Positions 1 to 12,600 of a DNA stretch of 64,000 bases are shown here, piece by piece. The notes under the pieces are model-generated. The model did not search any database. It saw nothing but the letters and a program-made list of their open reading frames with translations, and was not told where the DNA came from. The translations under genes and the position numbers were made by a program. Source of the DNA: Lineus longissimus (taxonomy: Eukaryota > Nemertea > Pilidiophora > Heteronemertea > Lineidae); contig NC_088310.1 of NCBI RefSeq assembly GCF_910592395.1, forward strand, positions 26,119,491 to 26,183,490, read 5' to 3'. Within the stretch, counting starts at the first letter, position 1. Every line of letters starts with the position of its first letter.

Positions 1-430
1 AACGAGGTTGATGGCTTCATTGCGTGTCGCCTTTACTTACCTATAATGGTTGGTGTACGGTATCTTTGATGATGGATACTGGAATATATATTTAAAGTTC
101 CTGTACATGACTTCCACCGCACCGTGCGTACAATAACCACTGTAACTTAGCAATAGCCACTCAACCAATTTGTTGATACTTCGAAACGATCGTATGATGA
201 ATCTGGATGGACTGTGACAAAATCCTTTCACGGAACACTATAAACATGACCATCATAAATTCACGAAAGTGCTATTAAGATGCTCATTCCGACGGACGCA
301 TTCATTAACATATAAATCCATACTTGAGTATAAATAGATGCTTGAACATCAGGAGTAAAATTACATGATTATGAAGTAGTAGGCTAGGCCTACCCTAAAC
401 CATCATTCAACAAGCATGTGACTGTGAGAT
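1..430. other. Non-coding flank
   Basis: No gene, RNA or clear repeat is visible here. It contains one TAGGCCTA word near 384. Confidence 0.4.
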
Positions 431-459
431 AGATTGATGCTCTTTTCACTATTTGGGGT

Positions 460-475
460 GGCCCTGATAAGGGCC
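460..475 (-). terminator. Histone mRNA 3' stem-loop
   Basis: On the minus strand, 29 bases after the H1 stop, there is a perfect 6-bp stem (GGCCCT/AGGGCC) with a four-base TATC loop, followed by ACCCC. This matches the replication-dependent histone stem-loop bound by SLBP. A purine-rich GTGAAAAGAG lies just downstream (about 438-449), where the U7 snRNA target (histone downstream element) is expected. It shows the mRNA is probably processed without a poly(A) tail. Confidence 0.85.
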
Positions 476-503
476 GTGATTTTGTAAGGTTTGTGCTTGG
501 ATT

Positions 504-1340
504 CTACAGCTTTCTCTTGGCGGACTGCTTTGTTTTCTTTGGAGATTTCCTCTTTGCTTTCTTTGGTTTCCTCTTGGGGCTTTTTGCTCTCTTGCTTTTC
601 TTTGCCTTGGTAGCTTTCTTTGCAGATTTCTTGGCTTTTGGTTTCTTCGCTTTCTTGGCTTTCTTTTTTGGAGTCTTCTTCTTTGGCTTCTTAGCTTTCT
701 TCTTCTTTTTCGGTGTTTTCTTCTTTGGTTTCTTGGCTTTCTTCGGTGCCTTTCCAAGGTGGAAACGTCCGGTGGCACCAACGGCAGTGGATCCCTTGGG
801 GCGGACAAGGCGGCCAGATAACAGACCACGAGCTAGAGCCAAACGTAGCATAGATGGAAGACGGGATTGTGTGATTCCCTTGAAATTTGCCATGACGTAC
901 TTCGCAATAGCCTGGCGGGAGGAACCTTTGCGATCCTTCAGCGCTTTCAATGCGGCGACGACCATCTCCAAGGTCTTGGGATGAGCAGATCGCTTGGCCT
1001 TCCTCTTTGGTGAACCAGCCCTCCTCTTGGGCGAAGCCTTTCTCTTGGGTGAAGCCTTCCTCTTGGGTGAAGCCTTCCTCTTGGGTGAAGCTTTCCTCTT
1101 GGGCGAAGCTTTTCTCTTGGGCGAAGCCTTTCTCTTGGGCGAAGCTTTCCTTTTGGTTGAAGCCTTTCTCTTTGGCGACGCCTTTCTCTTGGGGGAAGCT
1201 GCTCTCTTTCGCTTTGGTGAAGCCTTCCTCTTCGGAGAAGCTTTCCTCTTGCTGGCATTGTTGCTGATGTTGTCCTGGATAAATGTTGGTGAAGGTGACC
1301 TGTTCCGTACAGGACTTCCAGTATTTTGACTTCCAGTCAT
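504..1340 (-). CDS. Sperm-type linker histone H1 (PL-I-like), intact single exon
   Basis: This 278-residue protein has the three-part linker-histone plan. Residues 30-118 are a basic N-terminal tail of about a dozen KRKASPK heptads, a DNA minor-groove-binding SPK type of repeat. Residues about 119-196 are a winged-helix H15 globular domain, recognised by LEMVVAALKALKDRKGSS and TGRFHLG. Residues 197-278 are a Lys/Ala/Pro tail. Long SPK-rich N-terminal tails are known from sperm H1 of sea urchins and PL-I proteins of molluscs, so a role in compacting sperm chromatin is likely. The gene is intronless, as expected for histones, and has a TATA box and H1 box upstream and a histone stem-loop downstream. 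The repeats are also visible as tandem DNA repeats at about 1018-1250. The ATG chosen is the first in frame behind the TATA box. Recognition as an H1 is firm; sperm specificity is inferred. Confidence 0.93.
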   Translation of the reverse strand: MTGSQNTGSPVRNRSPSPTFIQDNISNNASKRKASPKRKASPKRKRAASPKRKASPKRKASTKRKASPKRKASPKRKASPKRKASPKRKASPKRKASPKRKASPKRRAGSPKRKAKRSAHPKTLEMVVAALKALKDRKGSSRQAIAKYVMANFKGITQSRLPSMLRLALARGLLSGRLVRPKGSTAVGATGRFHLGKAPKKAKKPKKKTPKKKKKAKKPKKKTPKKKAKKAKKPKAKKSAKKATKAKKSKRAKSPKRKPKKAKRKSPKKTKQSAKRKL

Positions 1341-1427
1341 TGTTACAAATTATTGCGAATCTCCAGATGAATCAATCTTGACGGCAGACACGAATGAATG
1401 CGAATGATGAACCCCGTTTGCATCCCG

Positions 1428-1533
1428 ATTATATAATCGTCCGAGCTCTCACTCTGCGGACGTCGAAGAAAGGACTTCAGTTTTAAGCGCGAATTTTGAA
1501 ATGGCGACGCGAGCAAAAAAAGAATTTGTGTTT
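1428..1533 (-). promoter_or_regulatory. Histone H1 promoter (TATA box and H1 box)
   Basis: Reading the minus strand, a TATA box (ATTATATAAT) lies at 1437-1428, about 90 bases before the start codon. AAACACA, the H1-specific upstream box, lies at 1533-1527, about 95 bases further upstream. This spacing matches classical animal H1 promoters. An octamer-like ATGCAAAC at 1423-1416 falls between TATA and the likely start site and may be chance. The rest of 1341-2170 shows no gene. Confidence 0.6.
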
Positions 1534-2171
1534 GTTGACAAAGTTTTACGCACTCCTCAAGGTCAATCAAGTAATAAAAACCCACGTCTTACACATCATT
1601 TTGTAGCTAATGAAGTCATATTTCAGGTCTGTAAATAAAAATTACAAACACTTGTAGGGATTGAAATATCTTATTCGTTTAAAAATGGTACCGCACTGTC
1701 AGGAATCATGGACAGTGCACACATGCTCCTGTGAAAACCGATTTTCTTATAAATGGTAGCGCCAAATTCTTAAAAAGTATTGTAAACAATTAAAGAGTAA
1801 TCTTCAGACTACGAAAAATCCCGAATCTATGCTTTTCCTTGCAAATGGAATTGCACTTGCGTCCACGAAAGTTTGTGCAAGTAACACACAATTCCCATCG
1901 CCATCTTGATTCTTCTCGATCGAGAGCCGACAAAACCGATTTTTTTTCTTCAGTTTTTTTCTTTCAACAACTAAAAGTCCATATTAAAGGTCATTTATAA
2001 GACTAACTTTCTTTTGGTTGTAATAAGCGGGACTGCTGATCAGGCCCCGTTTGTCTATCGCATTCCGCCGGCATTCCAGTGAGCAGTTAGGACTATTAGG
2101 ACAGCACCACCAGTAATCCAGTAGGCCAAGGCCTATAGCTTGCGTTAGGCCTATGGCTGCGTAGGCCGCCT

Positions 2172-2680
2172 ATCTCTTGGAGACGGTAAACAAGGAAAAC
2201 AATGTCGGAATTATCGCAGAAGACAAGCTGTCCTTTGAAACTCACATAGAAAATGCAGCCAAGACGACAAACGCGGTCCTGGGAACAGTGAAACGAACAT
2301 TCACCCACCATGAACCACAGTAGGCCTATCTTCTCGATGGTAAGCCACACCTATAGAGTATGGTCCGAGAAAGTACAGCGAAGGGCAACCAAACTGGTGG
2401 AGAGCATCAAACACCTCCCCTAGGCCTATGAGAGGAGACTAAAGAAACTAAAAATACCAACTCTGGCTCACCGGCGGCTTTGGGGAGATATGATCCTAAT
2501 GTATAAAATGGCACATGGCCACCTACGTAGGCCTATACTTCACTTGGCTTTTGGAGGGAGGGGGGATATTCGAGTTGCTTCATATAATTTTCAGCGCCTA
2601 CAGAAATGGATGATAACGATGAGAAAGAAGACAAGAAGAACTGGATACCATACAATAAATATTTATTTGTAATGATACAA
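2172..2680 (+). pseudogene. Decayed 3' end of a LINE reverse transcriptase (CR1/Jockey/L2-like)
   Basis: Translated with frame shifts, the plus strand shows the C-terminal hallmarks of non-LTR reverse transcriptases. About 2196-2310 resembles the segment LGVI..DLSFETHIENAAKTTN..LG..KRTF. About 2380-2520 gives QRRATKLVESIKHLP followed by ERRLKKLKIPTLAHRRLWGD and MILMYKMAHG. Stops and frame breaks show it is dead. Several TAGGCCTA words sit inside it, at least one as an apparent six-base insertion. It lies downstream of the zinc transporter gene. The assignment to LINEs is good; the exact clade is uncertain. Confidence 0.72.
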
Positions 2681-2836
2681 TTTGTGCAAACTTCGAAATA
2701 ATGTCACAAATGCAAGGATCCAAGGTACCGTCAGCTATCTTTTACCACACTTTTTTCACAAAATGGCTTTTATAGAAGCTTGTGCATATTATACACACTT
2801 CTTGAATGTGACGAAAACGAAGTAATCAAAGCATCA

Positions 2837-5800
2837 TCACTTGAACTTTACATTATTTGAACTGGAATTCACCAAGTTATTCGAGTTATATGATGTGGAA
2901 TTTTGAAGACCTATCTTAGCATTCGGGTATGGTGATATCATACCTGCATCATGTAAACTATTGGCAGTGGCTGATATACTTGAAGCAAGATAATTTTGTG
3001 CAGGAGTTTTTAATGTTGGCGAGTTTAGGAATGGATTCATCACATTTGTCCTGTAATCTGAAACAGTGTTTGGAATATAAGATTTGTCAAAGTTAGGAAC
3101 AGTGGATATGTTGGGAACATTTGGAACGAGTGGCGCATTCATTGATAGCCCTGGTTGTAACTCTGGTACAGATCTTGGGTTGGTATTTTGACCAATAGAG
3201 TTTGTGTTGTGATTCGCAGCTGCAGGTCTCGGAGGTGCATTTGGTGCCTGCTCGTGCAGTGGCACTGGTGGAGATGGACCCCGACTTGGTGACGATGATC
3301 CTGGAGCAGCATAGTTCCCAGGTATTCCAGAATTAGCTAACATCTGGTATACAGAGGTTCGGGTCGTCCAGTCATCTTTGAATATTTGTATTGTAAGTTT
3401 GGACACAATGTTTGACAGTCTGTTTGTGACATGTGCTAAGACCATCTGTTCATTGGCATCCCGACGGATCCTTACATGAAGGGAACCAGCCTGCAAACAA
3501 AACAACATATTTGTAGTTAAATCCTGTCCCTGAGAAGACATTCAGCCACAATATTAATTTTTAGTTGCTCTTCTCAACCCAGAATATAGCAGATGACTTT
3601 GGGAGATTGGTACTAACTGTTTCCCCCCCCCATTTTACGTAATCATCATGGACGGCAGTTGTTGCAGGACATAGTTATAATGAGCATTGAGGCCATTCTT
3701 GGACATTTTCTATCCTCATGTTCAATTCTGCGGCATGAAAGTGTTCTTACCAAAGTTCCGAATGAAAGGGTCCAGAAATGCTCATGCCTGAACTCAAGTA
3801 CTCCATCAAGAGTGGAAGCTTCTCGGATACATTTGTCTAGCTGACCAATAATATGAGAAGGAGTAGTCTGAAATATAAAACAGGCAAGATAGTGTAAAGG
3901 TCCTCGAGGACCTAGAAATACTGTCCAAAACAATGAAGTGTCCTGATTGTAGAGGTCAAGAAGAACGGAAATAAGTACTTTCTGACCAAAGCAGGATGGG
4001 CGAAGCTAAATGACATGTGTCTACATTATGGAAAGAGTCTCACCTGCAGTAGTATCTTGCCACTGTACGCTGCCATCGGGAACATGGTCCCCACTGTCAT
4101 CACAGCAATACACATAGCAAAGAGGGTGTCCGCAGCATAATAGTTGCTGAAAGTAGAATAGAGGACATTTTCAAGAGATAGAAAAGATGGCAACCTTGCA
4201 TGAGGTGGATTTGTCCCAAGGCCATGCAAGATGGAGACATGCTCTCAAAATATCTAAACATCCATTGATGATAATGTAGTCACTTATCAACTGAGCTGCC
4301 TGTGGTCCTGATGTGATATTTTCTGGTTGTGTTGAAAAACAGAAACTGTACAATGCCAATCGAAAAACACCAAAATCATGTAGTAGGGATTACTTACTAG
4401 ACATCAATGAGAAGGTGTGTCACAACCAGAGAGATTCCACCAGCAAATCCAAGAAGGACAAATGGGTTGATGCGAGGGAGGAGCATCTTACTGAGACCAG
4501 GTACCACATGGCATAAACTGGAATGGACGAAGGGGTTAATACAGTCAAAACTAGATTCCCAAGGGAACTATGGAATTAATGGCAATGCCAGATTTTCAGT
4601 TGATTATCATATTACATTTGAATGTACAGTAGTCCAAACTTCTCCAAAGGGACACCCTTGCGAATGACAAAGGTTTTCCTTAATACAGAGGATCACCGAG
4701 GTCGATTGTATAGAAATGACCACATTGGGACCAAAAGTACTGTCCCTCATAGGCAGAGTGTCCTACTAAAGTAGGCTCCACTGCACACTAATTTTATTAT
4801 CATAGTCATTCAATCATCAATCACTGCATGACAAAGTTGAAGTATTGTATCAACCTGGGCTCTCCAAATGAGTAGTGTGGACTGTTTCCCCAATGTTTTA
4901 TTCTTACCTTTCACTAACATCAGCCATGTGTTCTTGCAGCCAGCTTGAACTTGACGCGTCAACCACGTGGTTGAATGCCTTGTTGTTGATGATGTACGTG
5001 GCAAGCATGTGATAGATGACAATCACAATAGCACCAAGAAGAAGACGACCACTGCAGCAAGAGAAAAAATAATCACTAACATATACAGTAGTGTTTGTTT
5101 CAGGTCTTTAAGACTTTCTAGGGCTGACTTCACAAACAGCCTATGTATGTATATGGACTGTCTCAGACAAAGGCGTATCAGTAAAAGGCTTGCATACCTT
5201 CTACATGACAACTTCTTAGCAAGTAGACTTACGTGTGCACCTCTGGCTGCTGAAAAATTCTTTCCACGCTGAAAAAAGATAAAACATTTATGAAGACGGT
5301 CCGTTTGACTTTAACGGTCAAAATAGTGGGATAATGATAATAACCAAGAAGATCCTAATCGCAGGTCCACAGGTGAAGAAGCAAGAGGGTACTGATGCTC
5401 CACACAATAAAATATTTGTCCAGCCCTCTTTGTCCTAGTTCAAGCTGTGGTACTGTTGATGCCATGTTCGAGCAGCTCCTTGATTTAGGCCTTCACAACA
5501 ACTTGTGAGGCTATCTTGGTTGTAGAACGCGCCTAAAGAGCAAGTTATATGAAATCTCTAATTACCTTTCCTTGAATATAAAGAAGGAGCTGAGTAGACT
5601 GAGCATGGTACTTGAGAAGACTGCCAGAACTTCAAACCTCTCGTAACCAAACGAGAATATGGAGGCTGGCTTCTGCTGTTCCACCCAGATGGTCAGTAAA
5701 CAAGTCAGCAAACTGAAAGGCAGAATTCAGACCAAACGTTATGGTAGAAGAAAATAAAACGTGAAATTGAAAATCACATTCACACGCATTATTTGATGAA

Positions 5801-8160
5801 TGATACTGCATCAGAATCTGCATGCTCAGTTACAGATAATTTCTTATCCAAACCAGTTGTTGGCAAAATTTTGATACTTTAGAGCTGACCCTGCATTATG
5901 CAACAATAGTGGACTATATGACTACATCTATAGACTTTGCTGAAACAGGTCACAGATTCTGAAAAATTTTAGGTGGCCATCAACACTTACCAAAACAAAT
6001 CAAATATTGCCAGAAACGTGTATGCAGTTAATGCTGAAAAGAAAAAGAAGTTATTTTCAAAAGTAACACCTAGCATCATAGCTCAACAAGAACTACATCA
6101 ATCAAGACCATAAAGTTTTCAAACTAAACACAATCTGATTGCATTTGCTCAGTAGTAACATACAGGTTCACACAAACCTAACCTGCTACTTGTTTTTTTT
6201 CTTTCAACACATCATGTGAGCCGACATTTCATTTTCTCCACTCACCCATGCTCTTTGTTGAGTTGCTCCAGTACAAGGCAAATGTTACCACAACCAAGTT
6301 GATACAGATCAGACACAACACAACTTTGGCCTGAAAACAATACAACATGCTAGTTAATAAGAAGCAGGGAGAGAAAATACGGGATTTATGGTCTAAGTCT
6401 GGTTACAAGTAGGCCACCAGAATATGTCAATGACCTATCCAGGGTGCTCATTAGTTTTTGAGTACCAAGGCGTCTTTTGCAATACATCCTGTTCAAGAAT
6501 CCCACCTTTTCAAACAATCATGAACTGTGGTTTTAAGAATTGGAATATACTAGTTACCATCGAGAACTTTGACAACATTACTGACCTGTTTCACCATCAT
6601 AATTTCGGCTAGTTCAGACATGACCAGCTTGCCGAAGGACCTGTTGCTTGTTGCAAATGGATGAATTACACCCTGCAAGGAAAACAAGAAAACTATGTAA
6701 CAGATGTATACCCAGTTAGATACAGAGGCAATTAGAGTTTTAATCAACATAAATCTCATAATTTCCAAAAGTAATAGACATGGAGAAAGGTATCCTGATT
6801 ACAGAAGTCAAACTGAATGGTTTCACCATCTTTCCTTGAGCTGAATGCGGTACATCAAAAAATTTGACAGTTAAGTTTCATGAGGTCTTACCATGCCATT
6901 GGGATCAGCAACGGGATTCCCCCTCTTTCTTACATCTGAAATGATAAAGATTTAATCTGAATCAGTTACACAAAGTGTGGTTGATTTTGACTTGGTTTAG
7001 TTAACACCTTTAGCGCCGAACCACGTAGATCTACGTGGCCCAAATCCCCCCTCTTTGAGCTGGTTATCGGAGTCTCATGGACTTCATGAAAGAACTACGC
7101 AATCGCCATCTTCAGGACAAGATAGGAACTGTAAAGAGCGTTTGGCCCTTTCTGTTCCAACCTTGCCCTGAAGATGGCGATGGCGTATTTCAGAACTTTA
7201 AATGACTTCATGGAAGAACTACGCCATCTTCAGGGTGAGGCAGGAACTGAAAAGACCAAACGGTCTTTTCACGGTCTCTTCAGTTCCTACCTTGTCCTGA
7301 AGGTGGCGATGGCGTAGTTCTGTCATGAAGTCCATGGGACTCCGATAACCAGTTCAAAGGGGGGGGGGGGGGATTTGGGCCACGTAGATCTACGTGGTTC
7401 GGCGCTGAAGGTGTTAAGAGAAAATGTACATGTAGACTACATACAATACTTTGTCAATAAAAACCCCAACATGACTCGGATAAGAGGTTTTTAAGTCCGT
7501 TGATCACTGAAGTTTTCCAAGTTCCTACAATGCCATGGCATCATGAAGGACACATACATGTACTGTGTGTGTGACATTACTGGGCATTTTACCAAACAAA
7601 CTCATAACTTAGTCTAAAGTACAACTTCAGATAGCACTATCTCCATACGATTGCTAGATCAATAATCAACACGAATGGATGTCATGGGGTCAAGGAAAGT
7701 TATTTTACCATAAAATTTAACATCACCCACAAGATCACTCTCTCAGGTATAACTATAGAAGGCCATGGCCAAGCCCAAGGTCAAGGAGGAGTGGACGATT
7801 CTGTCCAGGCTACGCCGCGGTCGGTATGCATTTTTAATTTTTTTTAACAAAAAACCCAAGACGGCCAAGACAAAGTCAAGAGCCAGCTAAGCTTTAAGAT
7901 AAAAGCCACCCACAATATAACAGAATTAAATGATGCATGGATCGAGGGGAAAGTAGATGCTGTAACTTGATCGTGAACCCAACACTTTCACTGCTGGGTT
8001 ATTTTTTCAGCGACACCATGTACATTTTCCACGACAATTTTGCATGCAGCAATTTTTGTTCGTCATTCGTGGCCATTTTTCGAAGAATTAACATTTCCAT
8101 CAGCGCTAAATTAATTTGTTTTCAATCTAGTAACATACCTGAAGGTCCTTCAGCCATCAT
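2837..8160 (-). CDS. SLC30A6: Zinc transporter 6 (ZnT6/SLC30A6), complete 12-exon gene
   Basis: I can build a complete model with GT-AG junctions: exons 8160-8139, 6935-6892, 6672-6586, 6330-6246, 6033-5991, 5712-5566, 5268-5233, 5051-4908, 4517-4398, 4146-4044, 3867-3751 and 3490-2837. They total 1602 nt in one frame (533 residues). Diagnostic segments are LTAYTFLAIFDLF, SFGYERFEVLAVFSS, SWLQEHMADVS, LPRINPFVLLGFAGG, TVGTMFPMAAYSGKILLQ, LDGVLEFRHEHFWTLSFGTL and HVRIRRDANEQMVLAHVTNR, all characteristic of ZnT6. ZnT6 is a cation diffusion facilitator with six membrane helices and a cytosolic C-terminal domain. It lacks its own zinc-site residues and works as the partner of ZnT5 to load zinc into the early secretory pathway. 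The long Pro/Ser/Asn-rich C-terminus (last about 160 residues) is expanded and variable. Introns hold two MITEs. Confidence 0.93.
4625..4786. mobile_element. MITE, Tc1/pogo-like ends, in a SLC30A6 intron
   Basis: The segment is bounded by TACAGTAG at the left and CCACTGCA at the right, with inner words GGGACACCC and GTGTCC. These degenerate inverted ends resemble the family seen at 16521 and 24985, whose ends read CAGTRGAACCTC and pair with GAGGTTCTACTG. The flanking TA suggests a mariner/pogo-type target duplication. It lies in the intron between exons 9 and 8. There is no coding capacity. Confidence 0.45.
7001..7417. mobile_element. Long-inverted-repeat MITE with TTAA ends (piggyBac-like), in SLC30A6 intron 1
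   Basis: The element starts TTAACACCTTTAGCGCCG and ends with the near-complement CGGCGCTGAAGGTGTTAA. The arms continue through a palindromic CCACGTAGATCTACGTGG, a C/G run, and further inside through repeated pieces of ACTACGCCATCTTCAGG, so nearly the whole 417 bp can fold back on itself. TTAA at both ends is the target signature of piggyBac-type transposases. No ORF is present, so it is non-autonomous. Confidence 0.75.
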
Positions 8161-9630
8161 CAGAGTGATTTAGTAATTTAAAGACGATCAAAATGGGATT
8201 ATAACAGAAATGCTACGTGGATGTTTATTTTCAACACCATATTGATTCTCAGCCAAACGTAAACGTAACAACTGTTGTGATTGGTCAATAAAGCTAAACT
8301 ACTCGATCGCCATCTATGATTATCTTGGTGAACTGAAAAAGAACGGCTCACCAGAGACGGGGACATGGTTGTGACTCACCAATGATTGGCCATTTTGCCC
8401 GACCTGTCCATGGACCTCATCAAATGATTTCTTCACGTTCCACTTGCGAAATTGCATAAGGGTCAGTGCGTAGCCTGCCTATTAAAAGCTGACTTAGGCT
8501 CTGGCCAGGGCGTGTCAGTGTTTGTAACAGAGCCGGGAAGCTCTGATGTAGAGGCCAGACGGTCATTGTCGCTTGTCCATCTGATCGTTTTGGCCAGGGC
8601 AAGCTAGTGACCCCATCCGGCCAAGTCATGCTTGTGATGACAAGCCAGAGTCACAAAGCAGAAACACATCCTCGCCGCTTTATAATCGTGGTGACACGCA
8701 GTGAAAGTGAAATAAATCGGTTGAAGAGAATGCGAACGCGAAGATCAACAGATGGCACAACCACTAGCCTGATGCCTAACCAAACCCGTATGACTGAATT
8801 TCGTACGATCAGTAAGCGCTATTGCAGAAGAAACAGAAAAAACGAGTCAGCGGTTTTATGCTCTTTATGTATAATATACATGTACGTGGACTTCCGACAG
8901 AAGTGTATTTGCAACAATGAAATACACAGACACAATCTAACTATAACATCTACAGGATTGAGAAGACAAGGTAGTGTCGAAAGCTAGTCTCAACAAAATT
9001 CTATGTTGATCAACAAAAAACAATGTTTTTATTTACTTTCTTGGAGATATTGTTCAACACGATAACTTCTTATTTTGAAATACATGTGTTCAAGAAGAGG
9101 TAGGCCTATACACCTTTCCAGAAATGGGGCGCTGAGTGTCCGAAATAGTGATGTCATGAGGGGAAACAAGGCCTCATGGTGGAGGGACAAAGGAGATAGT
9201 CATGGTTGACCAACACACTTGAATGCCTTTAATGACGGACAAGGGGAAAAAGTTAGTTCCAATGCAAGCCCCCAATTTCGGGACGCATGTATAACTGCAG
9301 TTGTCCTCACCATCCTGAGGAAATCAGGGGCTACAATGTTGGCTTCTCCGGCCTGCACACAAACTTTGTGCAGCGGGCCGGAGATAAGCGAATAGATCAC
9401 CCCTGATTTCCTCAGGATGGGGAGGCATACTACTCGAGAACACGTGTTCAGTCAGACATGACAACATTAGTAAGGAGTTTACGCAAAGCTCTCGAAGTGT
9501 CCAACATGAACGCCTGCCCATTGTTCGACATCGTGAACAGGAGCTCGAACAATGAGATAGGCGTTCGCGCTGGCGTTTTGGGGGGCTTTGGGAAAACTCC
9601 CTCGTCCACGTCTGCTTGTATCGAACAACG
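8161..9630. other. Intergenic region between SLC30A6 and the astacin gene
   Basis: This holds the 5' flank of SLC30A6 and the 3' flank of the astacin gene. Apart from the hairpin at 9311-9419, I see no coding exon, RNA gene or recognisable element. Confidence 0.4.
9311..9419. repeat. Foldback hairpin
   Basis: Perfect 20-nt arms (9311-9330 and 9400-9419, beginning CATCCTGAGGAAATC) enclose a second inverted pair, CTCCGGCCTGCACA with TGTGCAGCGGGCCGGAG. The whole 109 bp forms a long imperfect hairpin, typical of a small foldback element. It lies just past the 3' end of the astacin gene. Confidence 0.6.
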
Positions 9631-12600
9631 TCAACAGGGGCCGTTTGAACACTTGAGGAATTCTAATGGGCGACCCTCGCACCCAGCGCCTCCGTAAGCG
9701 GGCTTGGGGTCACTACATTTCCGAGTCCGCTTCTTAATTCCGTAACCACAAGAGGCGGAACATTTCTGCCAATCTCCCCAGGTCGTCCAGCCACCATTCA
9801 CTGTAAAGAGACAGTATATCCTGCATGATCACAACTGCGACTTTAGAGCAATAAAACTTACAACGTCCCTCTCCACCATTTTGTGACACTCAGATATTTG
9901 GTGATTTCCCACAGAAAACGCAAATTATCCCATATATCTTTACCGCGCCAACTATTCCCACTGCCGGTTAAGGCATCATCCGACGCATCCGTCATATGGA
10001 TACCTACCTGGCATAGTTATAGTTTCCACTTTATAGCTAGCAGAGAATCCCGGATACGAATCAGCATCGTCCGAATGGAAACGTAGAAAGAGGCCCTCGT
10101 TCCTTAACTCTATCGGGAAGTTTGGTGGTTTCTTACCACAGAAGCGCGGCCCCCGGAACTGTGGGCCAAGTATCCTGATCTCCAGCCAGTCATAAGCGCA
10201 GTAGCTGTCAGCCTCTAAACTAAACTTGTCAAATGTTAAGGTCACTTTCCTGCCGGGGCCTCCCTGAAAATCAGACAACAGCAACCAGAATCATTCACTC
10301 GTAATCACATCTACTAAACCGAGAGGGGACATCCCCCGGACTAAACAGTTGATCCTGATTTTCCGACCATTTCCAGTGACGAAACTACTTCATAAATGAT
10401 CTTTGTCACCATGCACACTTGACACCCCATTTGCAGGCTGACGTTGTGCCTGATCTGACCAAATGGATGGGGATGATTCCGTTAACAATCGACCCACTTG
10501 GCCTTTATCTTGAACGAATTTTAGCATAATGCACTCCTTACACCCTTCAATTTCACCCGCAGCTGCAAAAGTTCAAGCGGGAAATCTATTCCCCTCCCAC
10601 TATACATGTATACGGTCGATTAATTGGGCTCCATGTACTAACTTACCGGGATAAACCATATGCAGTCCTGACTCTGTCCGTACGGCTGGGGATAGTTTGG
10701 TGAAGTGATGGTTCCAGATGAAGCTGTCAGCACACCGCCGCATCCTGTCAATGAAAAATGGTAAGACTGTCTGCAGCAACTAAATAAATCGTTTACACGA
10801 CTGAGCATTTCTTACAGAAGACGCGACACGAACGCTATTGTCCATCATTGTGAGTTTTGTAGAGTGACCAGAAGGAAGTAGAGGAGACGCCAGGTTTCAC
10901 GGTCAGCCATAACAGGACTTATCTGAGATTGAGAACGCAGAAGGAGGATGATCATTTGCAGTGCATCCGTTGAAACGTGCCAATGCTTTTGGGTGTGAAC
11001 TAAGAGCTTAGTTTGATTTTCGATGGCAACTACTATCGATCCATAATTTCCTAAAATAAGCAGTAGTGATATGTCGAGCATTGCTTCAGCAGAATATGTA
11101 AATGTCTTCACTTTCAACACGAAAACGTCTCACCCACCTGCTGTGAGGGTCTTCACTTCAGTACACGTGTCCCCTGTGAGTCCCAGTGGACACACACACT
11201 GGCACCCTGGTCCAAGGTAGCCATGGTTGGAGCACTCCTTGCTCAAGTCACACCCATCTAGAAAGACAGTTATTAGGATAAATCGACTATGAAGCAGTGC
11301 GGGTCACAATTGTAAGTTAAACAATATTTCATGATCGTGAGGTAGTTTGAAAACTAAGACACCGTTTTATCATCACGCAACAGCTATTGTGGCTACGGAA
11401 TCAACGACGAAATAGAGACCTGAATTAAGGTCATCATGAGCAAAAGAAGACTTGCTATACTTCTGCGAAAGCCGACTACCTGAACCTACCTCCGCATTTG
11501 TACATAAGGTTGGCGAGTTTGATGTCGAAAAAGCTGAGTTCCTCTCGTTGTCCAATAACAGACTGTACCCGAGAATCCTGAGTTTTAATGGTGAGCTTAC
11601 CATTCTTAGAATAATACTGAAAACAAAGTGCCGTATACCTGAGCCGATGCAACAGAAAACTAATTTTCGCTTTTAATCGTTGATGTATTGAAGTAATAGG
11701 TCATTATAAAACCATACCTCAATCTCCCGTCAAAAGTTGTTAAGGACACGTTTCCCTAGGGAGACATTTAAAACAGTACATCAGTGGCTAGAATTAACTT
11801 CCTGTTAATATATGGAATATACTTTTTCGAGATAGGCTGACAAATACGAGAACAGATTATGCTATAGGCCTACTGGTAAAATATAGTGATGATGCCAAGA
11901 CGCACTTTGCTTTCAGCTACTTTGTCGGACAATGGTAAAAGACTACCAGTTGTACACATTGATCTCTGCCATCCCAAAAACTTTAAGGGATGACTTCGAG
12001 CTCGTCAAGATGACCAATCAATACCTAACAAAACAGGTATACACGTTTTCTCAACGGAATTTTTACAGAAGACTCGATGCTACGCAGGCTAATAATCTAC
12101 CTTAGCTCCATAGTGCATGATAGACCCCAAATCATAAGGAATCTGGTAATCACTCCCTTCCGTTCTTTCATACATGACAAAATTGTGGTGGGTTTTGGGT
12201 TTGAGGTTATTTGTCTGGATGGTGACGTACTGGTCTCTGTCTGGTCTCGTCTGCTCGTGGTAGAAACCGAGAGAGTGGCCAATCTCGTGAGCTGCAGTGC
12301 CAAGCTGAAAAATAGGTTCATATCCAAAGTAACGTTGGCAATAACCATGATGACACTAACTAATGATGACTCAATTTAGCGCGCTAAATCTCGAGATATT
12401 TGAAGTCACATTATTGTTAAAAGCTATGGATTTTGTAACAATTTGGAACTAGGCAGTTCGGGATAAGTGTGGACCTTCCTTAGAATTTGTATTTCTTCGT
12501 TTTCAGCAATACTTAGTAACTCAGAAACAAGTAATCTATGATCGATTAAACGCAGAATTACTGAGTTCTTTGGCGTCAATGTTGGAAGCATTGACATATT

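Noticed and set aside
493-984. Long plus-strand ORFs opposite the H1 gene, rich in Phe/Leu
   Set aside because: They are the complement of Lys/Ala/Pro codons of the histone and have no other support.
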